A DNA stretch of 64,000 bases from Microbispora sp. ZYX-F-249 (GCF_039649665.1 NZ_JBDJAW010000014.1:124001-188000), one strand, 5' to 3'; shown: positions 50,454 to 59,071, numbered from the stretch's first letter. A program made the numbers and translations. Notes: generated from the letters alone by a model not told the origin.

Positions 50454-51131
50454 TCACAGAGCCGACCTCCGCACCTCGACCAGGAACTCCTCGACGGCCG
50501 CCCGGTCCGGGCGGCTCGGCAGCGTGCTCCCGGCCCGGTCGTCCAGCTCGGCCAGCAGCCGCCGGCGCCACTCCAGCACCTCCGGCCAGGGCGTCTCGCC
50601 CCGCCGTACGGCGAGCAGCCGGTCGCGGCAGGCGCTCACGTCGACCAACGGCTCCCCGTGCCGGGCCAGGTGGACGGCTCCCATCAGCAGCCGGATCATG
50701 TGCATCGCCATCTTCCACCGCCTGACGTCGCCGTCCGGCCGGGGCGGGTCCTGCGGCCCGAGCCTGCGGTACTGCCGTTCGGCCGAACCCGCGAACGCGC
50801 GCTCGGCCTTCCCGGACAGGAACGCGCGGCGCAGCGACAGCAGCCGCTCGCCGTGCGGGGTGGCGAGCTCCACCAGCGGCGACCACAGGCACTCCAGGAC
50901 GACCGGGTTGCCCTCCAGCGCGAGGACGCAGAACCGCTCGACCTCCCAGGAGAACTGCTCGGGCAGCGGCCCCTCCACGTGATCCGGCGGTTTGCCGAGC
51001 CGCCAGAACATCGGGGTGGGCGTCACGAACACGCCCCGCCTGTCGACGTCCGACTCCTCGGTCTCCAGCCCGTGCGCGCGCGAGCCGATCACGACCGACA
51101 GGACGGTGCCGGCGGGGGCCGCCAGGGTCAT
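50454..51131 (-). CDS. Nucleotidyltransferase-superfamily protein (COG3541-like)
   Basis: 225 residues from ATG 51131. Motif GSRAHGLETEESDVDRRGVFV gives the GS and D-x-D of the catalytic loop; SWEVERFCVLALEGNPVVLECLWSP follows as in predicted nucleotidyltransferases of this family. Transfers NMP to an unknown acceptor. It overlaps the decayed copy by a few bases (TGTGA), as in the usual tandem pair, so the second member of the pair has been lost here. Confidence 0.88.
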   Translation of the reverse strand: MTLAAPAGTVLSVVIGSRAHGLETEESDVDRRGVFVTPTPMFWRLGKPPDHVEGPLPEQFSWEVERFCVLALEGNPVVLECLWSPLVELATPHGERLLSLRRAFLSGKAERAFAGSAERQYRRLGPQDPPRPDGDVRRWKMAMHMIRLLMGAVHLARHGEPLVDVSACRDRLLAVRRGETPWPEVLEWRRRLLAELDDRAGSTLPSRPDRAAVEEFLVEVRRSAL

Positions 51132-51192
51132 GTCGTCAGATCTCGTCACGAAGGTAGGCTCCCGGTCCGGGACGCGGAAAGGTAGCGAATTA

Positions 51193-52683
51193 ATGGCCGA
51201 CTTCGGACATGAGCTGTGGTTTGGGGCGTTTCTCACGCCGGACGCGGCGGGACACCACCGGATCGTCCGGCAGGCCGTGCTGGCCGACGAGATCGGGCTC
51301 GACGTCATCGGCGTCCAGGACCACCCGTACCAGCCGTCGTTCCTGGACACCTGGACGCTGCTGTCGACGCTCGCCGGGCGCACCGAGCGGGTGCGGCTGT
51401 TCCCCGACGTGGTGAACCTGCCGCTGCGGCCGCCGGCGGTGCTCGCCAAAGCCGCCGCGTCCCTCGACATCCTGAGCGGGGGCCGGGTGGAGCTGGGGCT
51501 CGGCTCCGGCGCGTTCTGGGACGGCATCGCCGCGATGGGCGGCCTGCGCCGCGGCCCCGGCGAGGCCGTGGAGGCGCTGGAGGAGGCCGTCGCGGTCCTC
51601 CGCGCGCTGTGGACGCCGGGCGAGGGCGTACGGCTCGACGGCAGGCACTACCGGCTGGACGGCGCGCGTCCCGGACCGTTCCCCCCGCACCCGATCGGGC
51701 TGTGGATCGGCGCCTACAAGCGGCGCATGCTGGAGCTGACCGGGCGGCTCGGCGACGGGTGGGTGCCCTCGTCCGGGTACGCCGCGCCGGGCGAGCTGGG
51801 CGCGATGAGCGGGACCCTCGACGCCGCGGCCGAGCGGGCCGGGCGCGACCCCGGCGAGATCCGCCGGGTCTACAACATCGACGGCCGCTTCTCCGCCGCC
51901 GCCGGGGAGGGCTTCCTCGACGGGCCGCCCGCCGTCTGGGCCGAGCAGCTGACCGAGCTCGCGCTCCGCGACGGCATGAGCGTGTTCGTGCTCGCCGTCG
52001 ACGACGACAGGGACCTCAAGGTCTTCGCCGAGGAGGTCGCCCCCGCCGTACGCGAGGCCGTGGCGCGGGAGCGCGGCCGGGCACCGCTGGCGGGCGTCGA
52101 GAGCCCGGTCCGGGTCGCGGGCGGGACACCGTCGGGGGCGGCGCTCGACGAGGCCACCCGGCCCCGGCTGCCCAAGCGGGACATCGCCGCGCTCACGCCC
52201 CGGCAGCAGGCCAACGGCCGGCGGCTCGTGCTCATCCACGACCACCTGCGCCGGGAGCTGACCCAGATCAGGGACGCACTGGAGCAGGTCGCCGCGGGCC
52301 GCTCCGACGCCGCCGCCCTCCGCTCGATGATCAACGAGCTGACCATGCGGCAGAACTACTGGACGCTCGGCACGTTCTGCGCGTCGTACTGCCGGCTGCT
52401 GACCACCCACCACACGATCGAGGACGAGCACATGTTCCCGATGCTGGCCTCGGCGCAGGAGTCGCTGGCGCCGGTCGTGGCGCGGCTGGAGCAGGAGCAC
52501 GAGGTCATCGCCGGGGTGCTGACGGGGCTGGACGCCGCCCTCGTCGCCATGATCGAGGACCCGGACCGGCTCGACGCCGTACGCGACCAGGTGGACCTGC
52601 TGTCGGACGTGCTGCTGTCGCACCTGCGCTACGAGGAGGAGGAGCTCGTGGAGCCCATCGCCCGCCTCAACCTGGACATCTGA
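51193..52683 (+). CDS. Fusion of LLM-class oxidoreductase and hemerythrin-like domain
   Basis: 496 residues from ATG 51193 (AAAGG). Residues 1-~300 are a luciferase-like barrel: GHELWFGAFLTPDAAG, QDHPYQPSFLDTWTLLSTLAG, PPAVLAKAAASLDILSGGRVELGLGSG, and PIGLWIGAYKRRMLELTGRLGDGW. Residues ~340-496 form a four-helix hemerythrin-type bundle with His and Glu ligands (LVLIHDHLRRELTQI, TTHHTIEDEHMFPML, LEQEHEVI, LSHLRYEEEELVEPI). The joining of an F420/FMN barrel with an O2- or redox-binding di-iron module suggests oxygen-dependent activity or control. Its 3' end overlaps the convergent P450 by 17 bp. Confidence 0.92.
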   Translation: MADFGHELWFGAFLTPDAAGHHRIVRQAVLADEIGLDVIGVQDHPYQPSFLDTWTLLSTLAGRTERVRLFPDVVNLPLRPPAVLAKAAASLDILSGGRVELGLGSGAFWDGIAAMGGLRRGPGEAVEALEEAVAVLRALWTPGEGVRLDGRHYRLDGARPGPFPPHPIGLWIGAYKRRMLELTGRLGDGWVPSSGYAAPGELGAMSGTLDAAAERAGRDPGEIRRVYNIDGRFSAAAGEGFLDGPPAVWAEQLTELALRDGMSVFVLAVDDDRDLKVFAEEVAPAVREAVARERGRAPLAGVESPVRVAGGTPSGAALDEATRPRLPKRDIAALTPRQQANGRRLVLIHDHLRRELTQIRDALEQVAAGRSDAAALRSMINELTMRQNYWTLGTFCASYCRLLTTHHTIEDEHMFPMLASAQESLAPVVARLEQEHEVIAGVLTGLDAALVAMIEDPDRLDAVRDQVDLLSDVLLSHLRYEEEELVEPIARLNLDI

Positions 52684-53923
52684 CCCCGGCGACCGGGGTC
52701 GTCCGGGGGCAGCCGGCCGTCACCAGGAGGCGCCGCGGCCGGTGGATCAGGCCGTCGTCGGTCCATCGCACGGCCGCGAGGTCCTCCTGCGCGCGCAGGC
52801 CCGGCAGCCGCGTGACCAGGGCCCGGAAGGCCTCCTGCAGTTCCATCCTGGCCAGGTTCGCCCCCAGGCAGTAGTGGGGACCGTGACCGAACGCGAGCTG
52901 CTGATTGGGCGTCGCCCCGGCGAACCTCCGGAGGTCGAACCGCGACGGATCCTCGAACGCCGAGGGATCGTGATTGGCGGCCGCCGGGTTGGGCAGCACG
53001 ACGGTCCCCGCCGGGATGGTGCCGCCGGACAGCTCGACGTCCTGCGTCACCAGCCGGAGCAGGCCGTTCCCGCCCGGCCCCTCGTACCGCAGGATCTCCT
53101 CCACCGCGGATTCCAGCAGCTCGGGCCGGGCCGCCAGCTCCGCGTACCGCCCCGGGTGGCACAGCAGGCGGAACGTGCCCCGGATGATGATCGAGGCGGT
53201 CGTCTCGTGCCCCGCCATGATCAGCGTGAACACCATGTGGGTCAGCTCGTCCTCGCTCAGCGCGTCCTCCCCGTCGCGCGCCGAGATGAGCAGGTCGATG
53301 AGGTCGTCGCCGCGCCGGGTCCGGTGCTCGGCGATCAGGTCCCGGGCGTACGCCATGAACGCGGCGTATCCCTCCGCCCTGGTCTCGGCGCTCGCCTCGG
53401 ACGAGGACAGGAACATCTCCGTCCAGCCGCGGAACTGCTCGAACCGGTCCATCGGCACGCCGAGCACCTCGCAGATCACCCGGGCGGGCAGCGGCAGCGC
53501 GAAGTCGGCGACCACGTCGAACTCGTCGCCGGCCGCGGCGAGCAGTTCGCCGGCGATCGCCGCCGCCCGGGGCCGCCAGCGCTCGACCTGCCGGGGAGTG
53601 AAGGTGCTCTGCATGATGCGGCGGTAGCGGGTGTGCTCGGGCGGGTCCTGGTTGATCAGCGCCGCCGGGTCGTCGTCCAGGCCGGTGCCGCTGACCATTC
53701 TGGGCAGGCCCGCCGCCCGCAGGTCGCGGCTGCCCGCCGGCGACGTGAGCACGGTCCTGACGTCCTCGTACCTGACGATCATCGGAGCCCGGTCCCCGCT
53801 CGGCATGGTGACCGGCTCCATCGGTCCTTCCGCCTGCCTGCGGGCGAGATCGGGCGAGGGGGTGCCCAGGGGACCGGGCGGGAAGTCGGGCCAGGGCCAT
53901 GTGGTGCCGGACTGGTCTGTCAT
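52667..53923 (-). CDS. Cytochrome P450
   Basis: 418 residues from ATG 53923 (GGAGGCGAC). DPPEHTRYRRIMQSTFTPRQ (C-helix), LIMAGHETTASIII (I-helix, acid-alcohol pair), EEILRYE (ExxR), FGHGPHYCLGANLAR (haem Cys). Typical soluble actinobacterial P450; no ferredoxin gene next to it. It and the LLM-hemerythrin gene are convergent and overlap by 17 bp at their 3' ends. Substrate unknown. Confidence 0.96.
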   Translation of the reverse strand: MTDQSGTTWPWPDFPPGPLGTPSPDLARRQAEGPMEPVTMPSGDRAPMIVRYEDVRTVLTSPAGSRDLRAAGLPRMVSGTGLDDDPAALINQDPPEHTRYRRIMQSTFTPRQVERWRPRAAAIAGELLAAAGDEFDVVADFALPLPARVICEVLGVPMDRFEQFRGWTEMFLSSSEASAETRAEGYAAFMAYARDLIAEHRTRRGDDLIDLLISARDGEDALSEDELTHMVFTLIMAGHETTASIIIRGTFRLLCHPGRYAELAARPELLESAVEEILRYEGPGGNGLLRLVTQDVELSGGTIPAGTVVLPNPAAANHDPSAFEDPSRFDLRRFAGATPNQQLAFGHGPHYCLGANLARMELQEAFRALVTRLPGLRAQEDLAAVRWTDDGLIHRPRRLLVTAGCPRTTPVAGVRCPG

Positions 53924-54127
53924 CGTCGCCTCCGGGCGTCGCCTGTCCTCCACGCTCGCCCGGAACGTACGTACCGGCTCCCGGCCGGTCAATGTCCCGC
54001 CGCGGCCACACCTCCGTGGAGGCTCGCGGCGACGGGGTGGTCACGGGCAGGCGTGTTTCGCACACAGAACGACGCCCCTCTGGGATGATCTCGAGGAAAA
54101 CCGTCGGACGTCGAGAGACCGTGACTG

Positions 54128-55384
54128 ATGCCCCCCATTGACCAAATAACCGCCTTCGTGTCGGCCCATCCGGTCGGAACAGCCATCATCAGCGTCATCG
54201 CCCTGGTCCTGCTGGTCCTGACCTTCTTCGCCCTGCGCGCCCTGATCCGCCTGTTCCGCCGCTGGGCGGCCGGCCGGCCCACCGAGGACATCCTCACCAT
54301 CGTCGCCGCCAGCATCGCCACGGGCGTCTCCGCCCAGGGCATGTGGCGCTTCTCCGGCGACGTCCTCGGGTTCGACGGGCCGCTGCGGCTCCTGCTGTTC
54401 GCCTTCATCGAGGTCGCCGTCATCACCAGCGCCGTACGGGCGCGCCGCAACATGCGGGAGAACTACTCGGCCGGCATCGACGGCATCGCCGTGTGGGTCT
54501 TCACCTCCCTGTCGGCCGTCCTGTCGAGCATGGACGCCCGCAGCGTCGCCGAGGCCGTCTTCCGCCTCGCCGCCCCGCTCGTGGCCGCCTGGCTGTGGGA
54601 GCGCGGCATGGCCATCGAGCGGGTCCGCATCACCGGCAGGGGCCGCATCAACTGGCGGCTCACCCCCGAGCGGGTGCTGGTCCGGGTCGGCCTGGCCGAG
54701 GCGAGCGACCGTACGGCGAGCGAGGTGGACGCCCACCGGAGGCTGACCAGGGTGGCGCTGGCCGCCAAGCGGGTCCGCGCGCTGCGCGAGGCGGGGGCGT
54801 CCGACCGCAAGCTGCGGGCCGCGATGGCCAGGCTCGACAAGGCGATGGACCAGGCCGTGGAGTACACCGGCCTCGCGGTGGACGAGAAGCGGCAGGAGGC
54901 CCTGCTGTCCCAGATCGGCGCGCTCTACAACACCTCCGCGCTGATCGACCTCGCTCCGCCGGTGCCCTGGGCGCCCGAGCCCGAGCAGGCGCCGGCCGCC
55001 GCCGCGCTGCCCGCCGCGGCCATCGCCGAGCTGATCGACGACGAGGAGGAGGACGTCGCGGCCGAGCCGGCGCCCGTCGTCGACACCGCCCAGCGCGCGG
55101 CCCAGCTGCGGACCGCCCGGCAGTACTGGGACCAGCAGATCGCGCGCAAGTACGTCCCCCGGGCCGCCGACATCGCCCAGGAGGTGGGCATCCCGCTCCT
55201 CGTGGCGAAGGAGTGGCGGGCGCTGTGGAAGCTCGAACCCCAGGCGTACGCGCTGATCGAGGCGGCGTACCGGGAGCACGGCATCGTCGACACCGGCACG
55301 TTCCCGGCCATCGAGGTGCCCGAGCGTGAGCGCGTGCTCGTCGTGAACGGCTCCGCCGCGGGAGCGGCCGCGCACGACTCCTGA
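54128..55384 (+). CDS. Membrane protein resembling actinobacterial Spd/DUF2637-type transfer proteins
   Basis: 418 residues from ATG 54128. N-terminal four membrane spans (ISVIALVLLVLTFFALRALI; LLLFAFIEVAVITSAV; GIAVWVFTSLSAVLSSM; VFRLAAPLVAAWLW) are followed by a cytoplasmic coiled and basic region (RKLRAAMARLDKAMDQ) and a C-terminal DNA-binding-like helix pair (VPRAADIAQEVGIPLLVAKEWRALWKLE). This layout resembles the spread or transfer proteins found on actinobacterial integrative elements. No rep, tra or integrase genes are close, so it is an orphan. The call is moderate; it may be a chromosomal family of unknown role. Confidence 0.7.
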   Translation: MPPIDQITAFVSAHPVGTAIISVIALVLLVLTFFALRALIRLFRRWAAGRPTEDILTIVAASIATGVSAQGMWRFSGDVLGFDGPLRLLLFAFIEVAVITSAVRARRNMRENYSAGIDGIAVWVFTSLSAVLSSMDARSVAEAVFRLAAPLVAAWLWERGMAIERVRITGRGRINWRLTPERVLVRVGLAEASDRTASEVDAHRRLTRVALAAKRVRALREAGASDRKLRAAMARLDKAMDQAVEYTGLAVDEKRQEALLSQIGALYNTSALIDLAPPVPWAPEPEQAPAAAALPAAAIAELIDDEEEDVAAEPAPVVDTAQRAAQLRTARQYWDQQIARKYVPRAADIAQEVGIPLLVAKEWRALWKLEPQAYALIEAAYREHGIVDTGTFPAIEVPERERVLVVNGSAAGAAAHDS

Positions 55385-55420
55385 CCGAGACGGCCACGCC
55401 CGGCCGCACAGGCGGGGCAA

Positions 55421-55463
55421 ACGGGGGCGGCGGGACCGGACGGACCGGGCCCGCCGCCCCCGT
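55421..55463 (+). terminator. Hairpin downstream of the Spd-like gene
   Basis: ACGGGGGCGGCGGG (55421-55434) and its full complement at 55450-55463 make a 14-bp stem with a 15-base loop, 36 bp after the stop and followed by CGCGTTT. Confidence 0.75.
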
Positions 55464-55483
55464 CGCGTTTCCGCGCCTTCAGG

Positions 55484-55607
55484 CACCCGGCCACGCCCGC
55501 GTACCTTCTTCGCGCGCACCCGGCCACCCCGTGTGCCTTCGTGCGCACCCGGCCACGCCCGCGTAGCTTCTTCGCACGCACCCGGCCGCTTCGCGTGCCT
55601 CCCCACG
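55484..55607. repeat. Tandem repeat of alternating 33- and 29-bp units (62-bp period)
   Basis: Each unit starts CACCCGGCC. Units: 33 bp (55484-55516), 29 (55517-55545), 33 (55546-55578), 29 (55579-55607), with a partial one after. The two 33-bp units differ at two positions. The 62-bp period is not a multiple of three, so the array is unlikely to be coding. It lies within the 442 bp (55385-55826) that separate the Spd-like gene from the next gene. Confidence 0.9.
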
Positions 55608-55660
55608 CACCGGGCGACTCTGGGCGCCCCCCGAGCGCCCGCTGACCTGGCACCGCGGCA

Positions 55661-55712
55661 CGCGCGAACGGACCGCGCCGGACGCCGCGCGCCGGCGTGG
55701 TCCGTTCGCGCG
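55661..55712. repeat. 14-bp-arm inverted repeat (stem-loop)
   Basis: CGCGCGAACGGACC (55661-55674) pairs perfectly with 55699-55712; the 24-base loop itself contains GCCGG/CCGGC symmetry. It is 115 bp before the anti-sigma-type ATPase gene and just after the tandem repeat. No gene is present from 55385 to 55826. Confidence 0.85.
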
Positions 55713-55826
55713 GTTCATTTTCCTGACATAGCGGGGCAAGGACACTCCTACTTTCCCGTGACATCGCGGGCGCGGAGGCGGACGTCCTCTCCTGCGACGG
55801 CCACACCGCCAGGTACGGGAGGGCTC

Positions 55827-56327
55827 ATGGAGATTTCGGGGGACGGCGCGGGGAACCGCGTGGCCCGCCTCGCGGGGGGACGGGACCAGGTGGGGCGGGC
55901 GCGCAGGCTCGTGTCGGCCGCGCTCGGGCGAGACCATCCCCGTCACGACGACTGCGTGCTGCTGACCAGCGAGATCGCGACGAACGCCGTCGTGCACTCC
56001 CGTTCGGGGACCGGCGGCACGTTCACCGTCACCGTCTCGTGCCTGCCCGACCGCGTACGGGTCTGCGTCGAGGACGACGGCTCGGCCGGACCGCCGTGCG
56101 CCGGTCATCCGCTGCCGAACGGGTCGAGCCAGGGCGGTCGCGGCCTGCCGCTGCTGGACCTGCTGGCCGACCGCTGGGGGCTGGTCCGCGAGGGCGGCCG
56201 CAACGAGGTGTGGTTCGAGATCTGGTCCGAAGGCGACCGCCGACGCGCGGCGCTCGCCCGCCGGGGGACGGCCGCGTGGGTCCGGCCGGGGGTCGCGGCC
56301 GCCAACCACGCCCGGCCCGTGAAGTGA
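55827..56327 (+). CDS. HATPase_c-like anti-sigma regulatory factor (RsbW-like)
   Basis: 166 residues from ATG 55827 (GGGAGGG). Single serine-kinase-type HATPase domain: QVGRARRLVSAALGRDH, CVLLTSEIATNAVVHSRSGTGGTFTVTV (N-box), VEDDGSAGPP (G1) and GSSQGGRGLPLLDLLADRWG (G2). No HTH or receiver domain. These orphan proteins bind anti-sigma antagonists of STAS type or sigma factors; no cognate sigma gene is near. A short basic C-terminal tail ends the protein. Confidence 0.92.
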   Translation: MEISGDGAGNRVARLAGGRDQVGRARRLVSAALGRDHPRHDDCVLLTSEIATNAVVHSRSGTGGTFTVTVSCLPDRVRVCVEDDGSAGPPCAGHPLPNGSSQGGRGLPLLDLLADRWGLVREGGRNEVWFEIWSEGDRRRAALARRGTAAWVRPGVAAANHARPVK

Positions 56328-56423
56328 CACAGGCGTGATGAGTGGTACAGAACCCACGGGTGATTTCTCGCACGGAAGGGGCAAAACCTAGTAAATAAAT
56401 CGGGAAAGTAGGAGGACTTCCGC

Positions 56424-57473
56424 ATGGCCCTGCCCGACTTCCTGGTGATCGGGGTGCCGAAGGCCGGCACCACGGCCCTGCATGCGGCACTGGCCCGTCA
56501 CCCCCGGCTCTTCATGTCGCCCGTCAAGGAGCCGAAGTTCTTCCTCACCGACGGCCCGCCGCCCGACAGGGGCGGGCCGGGGGACGCCGAGACCTACCGC
56601 GAGCACGTGTGGCGGCGCGCCGACTACGAGGCGCTGTTCGCGGACGCCCCGCCGGGGGCGTTGCGCGGCGAGTCGACCCCCTTCTACCTGTACGACCGGG
56701 ACGCCCAGCGGCGGATCCGGGAGGCGCTCCCGCACGCGAAGCTCGTCGTCTCGCTGCGCGATCCCGTGGAGCGCGCGCACTCCAACTGGACCCACCTGTG
56801 GTCGGCCGGCCTGGAGCCGATCGGGGACGTCATCGAGGCCTGCGCGGCCGAGAAGCGCCGGGTCGCCGAGGGCTGGTCGCCGTTCTGGCACTACGTGGGC
56901 CTCGGCCGGTACGGCGAGCAGCTCGCGCACCTGTTCACGCTGTTCCCCCGCGAGCAGGTGCTGGTCTTCCGCTACCGGGACCTGGTCGACCGCCCCGCCG
57001 CCACGCTCGACCGCATCTGCGCGTTCCTCGGGGTGGAGCAGGGACTCGTCGGCGAGGTGCCGAGGGCGAACGTCACCGCCCATCCGCCGCACAGCCGCAC
57101 GCATCGCGTCCTGGCCCGGCTCGTCCGGCTCGGCGACCCGGTGCTGGGCCAGCGGCTCACCGCGCCGCTCGAACGGCTGCTGCAGCGCGACGCGCAGCCC
57201 CGGCGGCCGCTCACCTGGGAGCAGCGCCAGGAGTTGCTGGCCTACTTCGCCGCCGACATCGCGCTGCTGCGCGACGTGCTGGGCCGCGACTCCTTCGGCG
57301 AGGACTTCGGCGACTGGCTGCGCCCACGGGAGCGGTCCGGCGGCCTGGTCGGCGCCCGGCCGTCCGGCCAGCGGCAGGCCCGCAACGGGCGTGCCCGCGA
57401 CGGCGCCCGTCTCTCGGCGGCCTCGCGGGGCCGAACGGCGGACGACGACGACCTGACGCCCGACACCACCTGA
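56424..57473 (+). CDS. Sulfotransferase (heparan-sulfate/P-loop type, Sulfotransfer_1-like)
   Basis: 349 residues. PAPS loop LVIGVPKAGTTALHAAL near the N-terminus, catalytic-region EPKFFLTDG, and the 3'-phosphate motif VVSLRDPVERAHSNW typical of heparan-sulfate N/O-sulfotransferases and related bacterial enzymes. C-terminal ~55 residues are Arg-rich, disordered. Different subfamily from the one at 4013. Acceptor unknown. AGGAGG precedes ATG 56424. Confidence 0.9.
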   Translation: MALPDFLVIGVPKAGTTALHAALARHPRLFMSPVKEPKFFLTDGPPPDRGGPGDAETYREHVWRRADYEALFADAPPGALRGESTPFYLYDRDAQRRIREALPHAKLVVSLRDPVERAHSNWTHLWSAGLEPIGDVIEACAAEKRRVAEGWSPFWHYVGLGRYGEQLAHLFTLFPREQVLVFRYRDLVDRPAATLDRICAFLGVEQGLVGEVPRANVTAHPPHSRTHRVLARLVRLGDPVLGQRLTAPLERLLQRDAQPRRPLTWEQRQELLAYFAADIALLRDVLGRDSFGEDFGDWLRPRERSGGLVGARPSGQRQARNGRARDGARLSAASRGRTADDDDLTPDTT

Positions 57474-57519
57474 CCGCCCACGGCGCCGCGAAGGCCGGGC
57501 GCCGCCGGCCGGGCCGAGG

Positions 57520-58449
57520 TCAGCGCAGCTCGGTACGCAGCTCGTGGGACCCGTCCGCGCGGGTCAGCTCGTAGTACAGGCGGTGGCCCCCGGGCACGGG
57601 CACGATCGACAGGTAGCGCAGCCCTCCCCCGGCGTACGGCGACTGGGCGACGGGGGAGGTTCCCGTGGCGGTGAGCGTGGACGGGCCGGGGCCGATGGCC
57701 ACGCCCGTGCGCTCCTCGTAGTTCTCCTCCGCCGACGCGCGGCCGTCGTAGTAGGCGATGACGGTCTCGCCGCTGAACGTGACCGCGCTCACCCGCACGC
57801 CGCGCGAGTCCCACTCGCCCGGCCGCCGGTCGAGTGCGGTCCCCTGCCAGGCCCACTCGACGCCGTCGGCGCTGGTGGCGTAGTCGGTCACCATCTGGTC
57901 GGCCTCGTCGGGGTCCTCCAGGGGGTGGCACGACGCCCACAGGTGCCAGACGCCGCCGTGGTGGAGGATCACCGGGTCCTTCACGCCTGTCTTGAGGTCG
58001 CCGGGCAGCACGACCTGCGCGTCGGCGGGGTCGAACTCCGCCGGTCCGGCGGCCTCGATCATCTCCACCCGCCAGTGCTTGGTGCCGTAGGTGGCGCAGC
58101 TCAGGTACAGGCGCCACCTGCCCTCCGGCGTCACCACCAGCGTGGGGCGCTCCAGCGACTCGGTCTTCATCTCCTCCTTGGTGATCGTGAGGAGCCTCTC
58201 GAACCGCTCGCCGTCGGCCGAGCGGGCGATCTCCACGGCGTACCCGCGCCCCTCGTCGAGCGGCCGGCGCAGCCGGTAGGCCAGGTAGATCCACCCGTCC
58301 CGGCTCACGGCGCTGGGCGCGCCCGCCCAGCATCCGGGCCCGTCTCCGGGCGGAGGAACCGCGACGACTGACCGTTCCGGCTTCGGTGCGAACACGTCTC
58401 TTCTCCGTAGGTGCGCGACGACGGTGGGCTGCCGGCTGGGTGCCGGCAC
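57520..58449 (-). CDS. GH43-like five-bladed beta-propeller protein
   Basis: 309 residues from GTG 58449. No signal peptide, so cytoplasmic. Blades of the GH43/62/68 fold: GCWAGAPSAVSRDGWIYLAYRL, YAVEIARSADGERFERLL, ERPTLVVTPEGRWRLYLSCATYG, KTGVKDPVILHHGGVWHLWAS (with the catalytic Asp candidate), GGGLRYLSIVPVPGGHRLYYE. Predicted glycosidase or lyase-type enzyme for a beta-linked sugar; the exact linkage is not deducible. Monocistronic. Confidence 0.85.
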   Translation of the reverse strand: MPAPSRQPTVVAHLRRRDVFAPKPERSVVAVPPPGDGPGCWAGAPSAVSRDGWIYLAYRLRRPLDEGRGYAVEIARSADGERFERLLTITKEEMKTESLERPTLVVTPEGRWRLYLSCATYGTKHWRVEMIEAAGPAEFDPADAQVVLPGDLKTGVKDPVILHHGGVWHLWASCHPLEDPDEADQMVTDYATSADGVEWAWQGTALDRRPGEWDSRGVRVSAVTFSGETVIAYYDGRASAEENYEERTGVAIGPGPSTLTATGTSPVAQSPYAGGGLRYLSIVPVPGGHRLYYELTRADGSHELRTELR

Positions 58450-58524
58450 TTCTTGGCTGTAGTGACTTACCAGCGGCCCGGCGGGAGGCCAAGCGTCCTC
58501 GCCATCGGGCGACCATGTCTATAT

Positions 58525-58549
58525 AAAACCCGCTTGCTTTGCGGGTTTT
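58525..58549. terminator. Intrinsic-terminator-like hairpin
   Basis: AAAACCCGC (58525-58533) and GCGGGTTTT (58541-58549) form a 9-bp stem with T-runs readable in both directions. Oddly it ends 15 bp before the ATG of the truncated TIGR03118 gene, so it would lie in that gene's leader. Confidence 0.75.
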
Positions 58550-58564
58550 GTCAGGATAAGGCAG

Positions 58565-59071
58565 ATGGGCCGTTGCCCGCGTCCCGCGGCACCGGCCCAC
58601 CCCGCCTCGTCCCCTCACTCCTCCCTCTCGGGGCAGGGCTCCGGCCACCGGCTCCACCGCTTCCCGGACACGGCACGCACGGCCGCCCGGTTCGCCGAGG
58701 TGGACCTGGTCTCCGACGTGAAGGGCAGGGCGGCTCTCACCGATCCGAAGCCGGTCAACCCCTGGGGCCTCGCGATGGGCGCCGCTCTCCGGGTGTCCAA
58801 CGCGGGGACCGGCACGGCGACCGTCTACACCGGCGGCGCGGGGACGGCCAGGAAGGCCCCCACCACGGTGACCATCCCCGGCGGCACCCCGACCGGGCGG
58901 GTCGCGTACACCGGCGACGCCTTCACGATCAAGGGAAGGGCGGGGACCGCGCCCGCCTCGTTCATCCGCCCGGCCACGGGGACCGCCACGCCCGCACCCA
59001 CGGGTTCGGCCGGGCCAGGACCCTCGCACTCCCATCCCGCCGGCCGCCCCGCAGGCGGCTACGGCCACTGA
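58565..59071 (+). pseudogene. Truncated TIGR03118-family (NHL-like propeller) gene
   Basis: 168 residues. From about residue 38 the sequence follows the start of the TIGR03118 family: FAEVDLVSDVKGRAALTDPKPVNPWGLAMG, then LRVSNAGTGTATVYTGGAG and VTIPGGTPTGRVAYTGD. After about residue 132 the family's remaining ~250 residues are missing and a Pro/Ser/His-rich tail (PSHSHPAGRPAGGYGH) follows to the stop. The N-terminus has no clear signal peptide, which the family usually has. It may be a residue of an internal deletion. AGGATAAGG lies before the ATG, so transcription and translation are possible. Confidence 0.6.

Noticed and set aside
52667..52683. Annotation error where the LLM-hemerythrin and P450 genes overlap
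   Set aside because: Both frames have complete domains and natural stops; a 17-bp tail-to-tail overlap is common in compact actinomycete genomes.
55484..55607. CRISPR array
   Set aside because: Units are contiguous and diverge along their whole length; there are no unique spacers and no cas genes.
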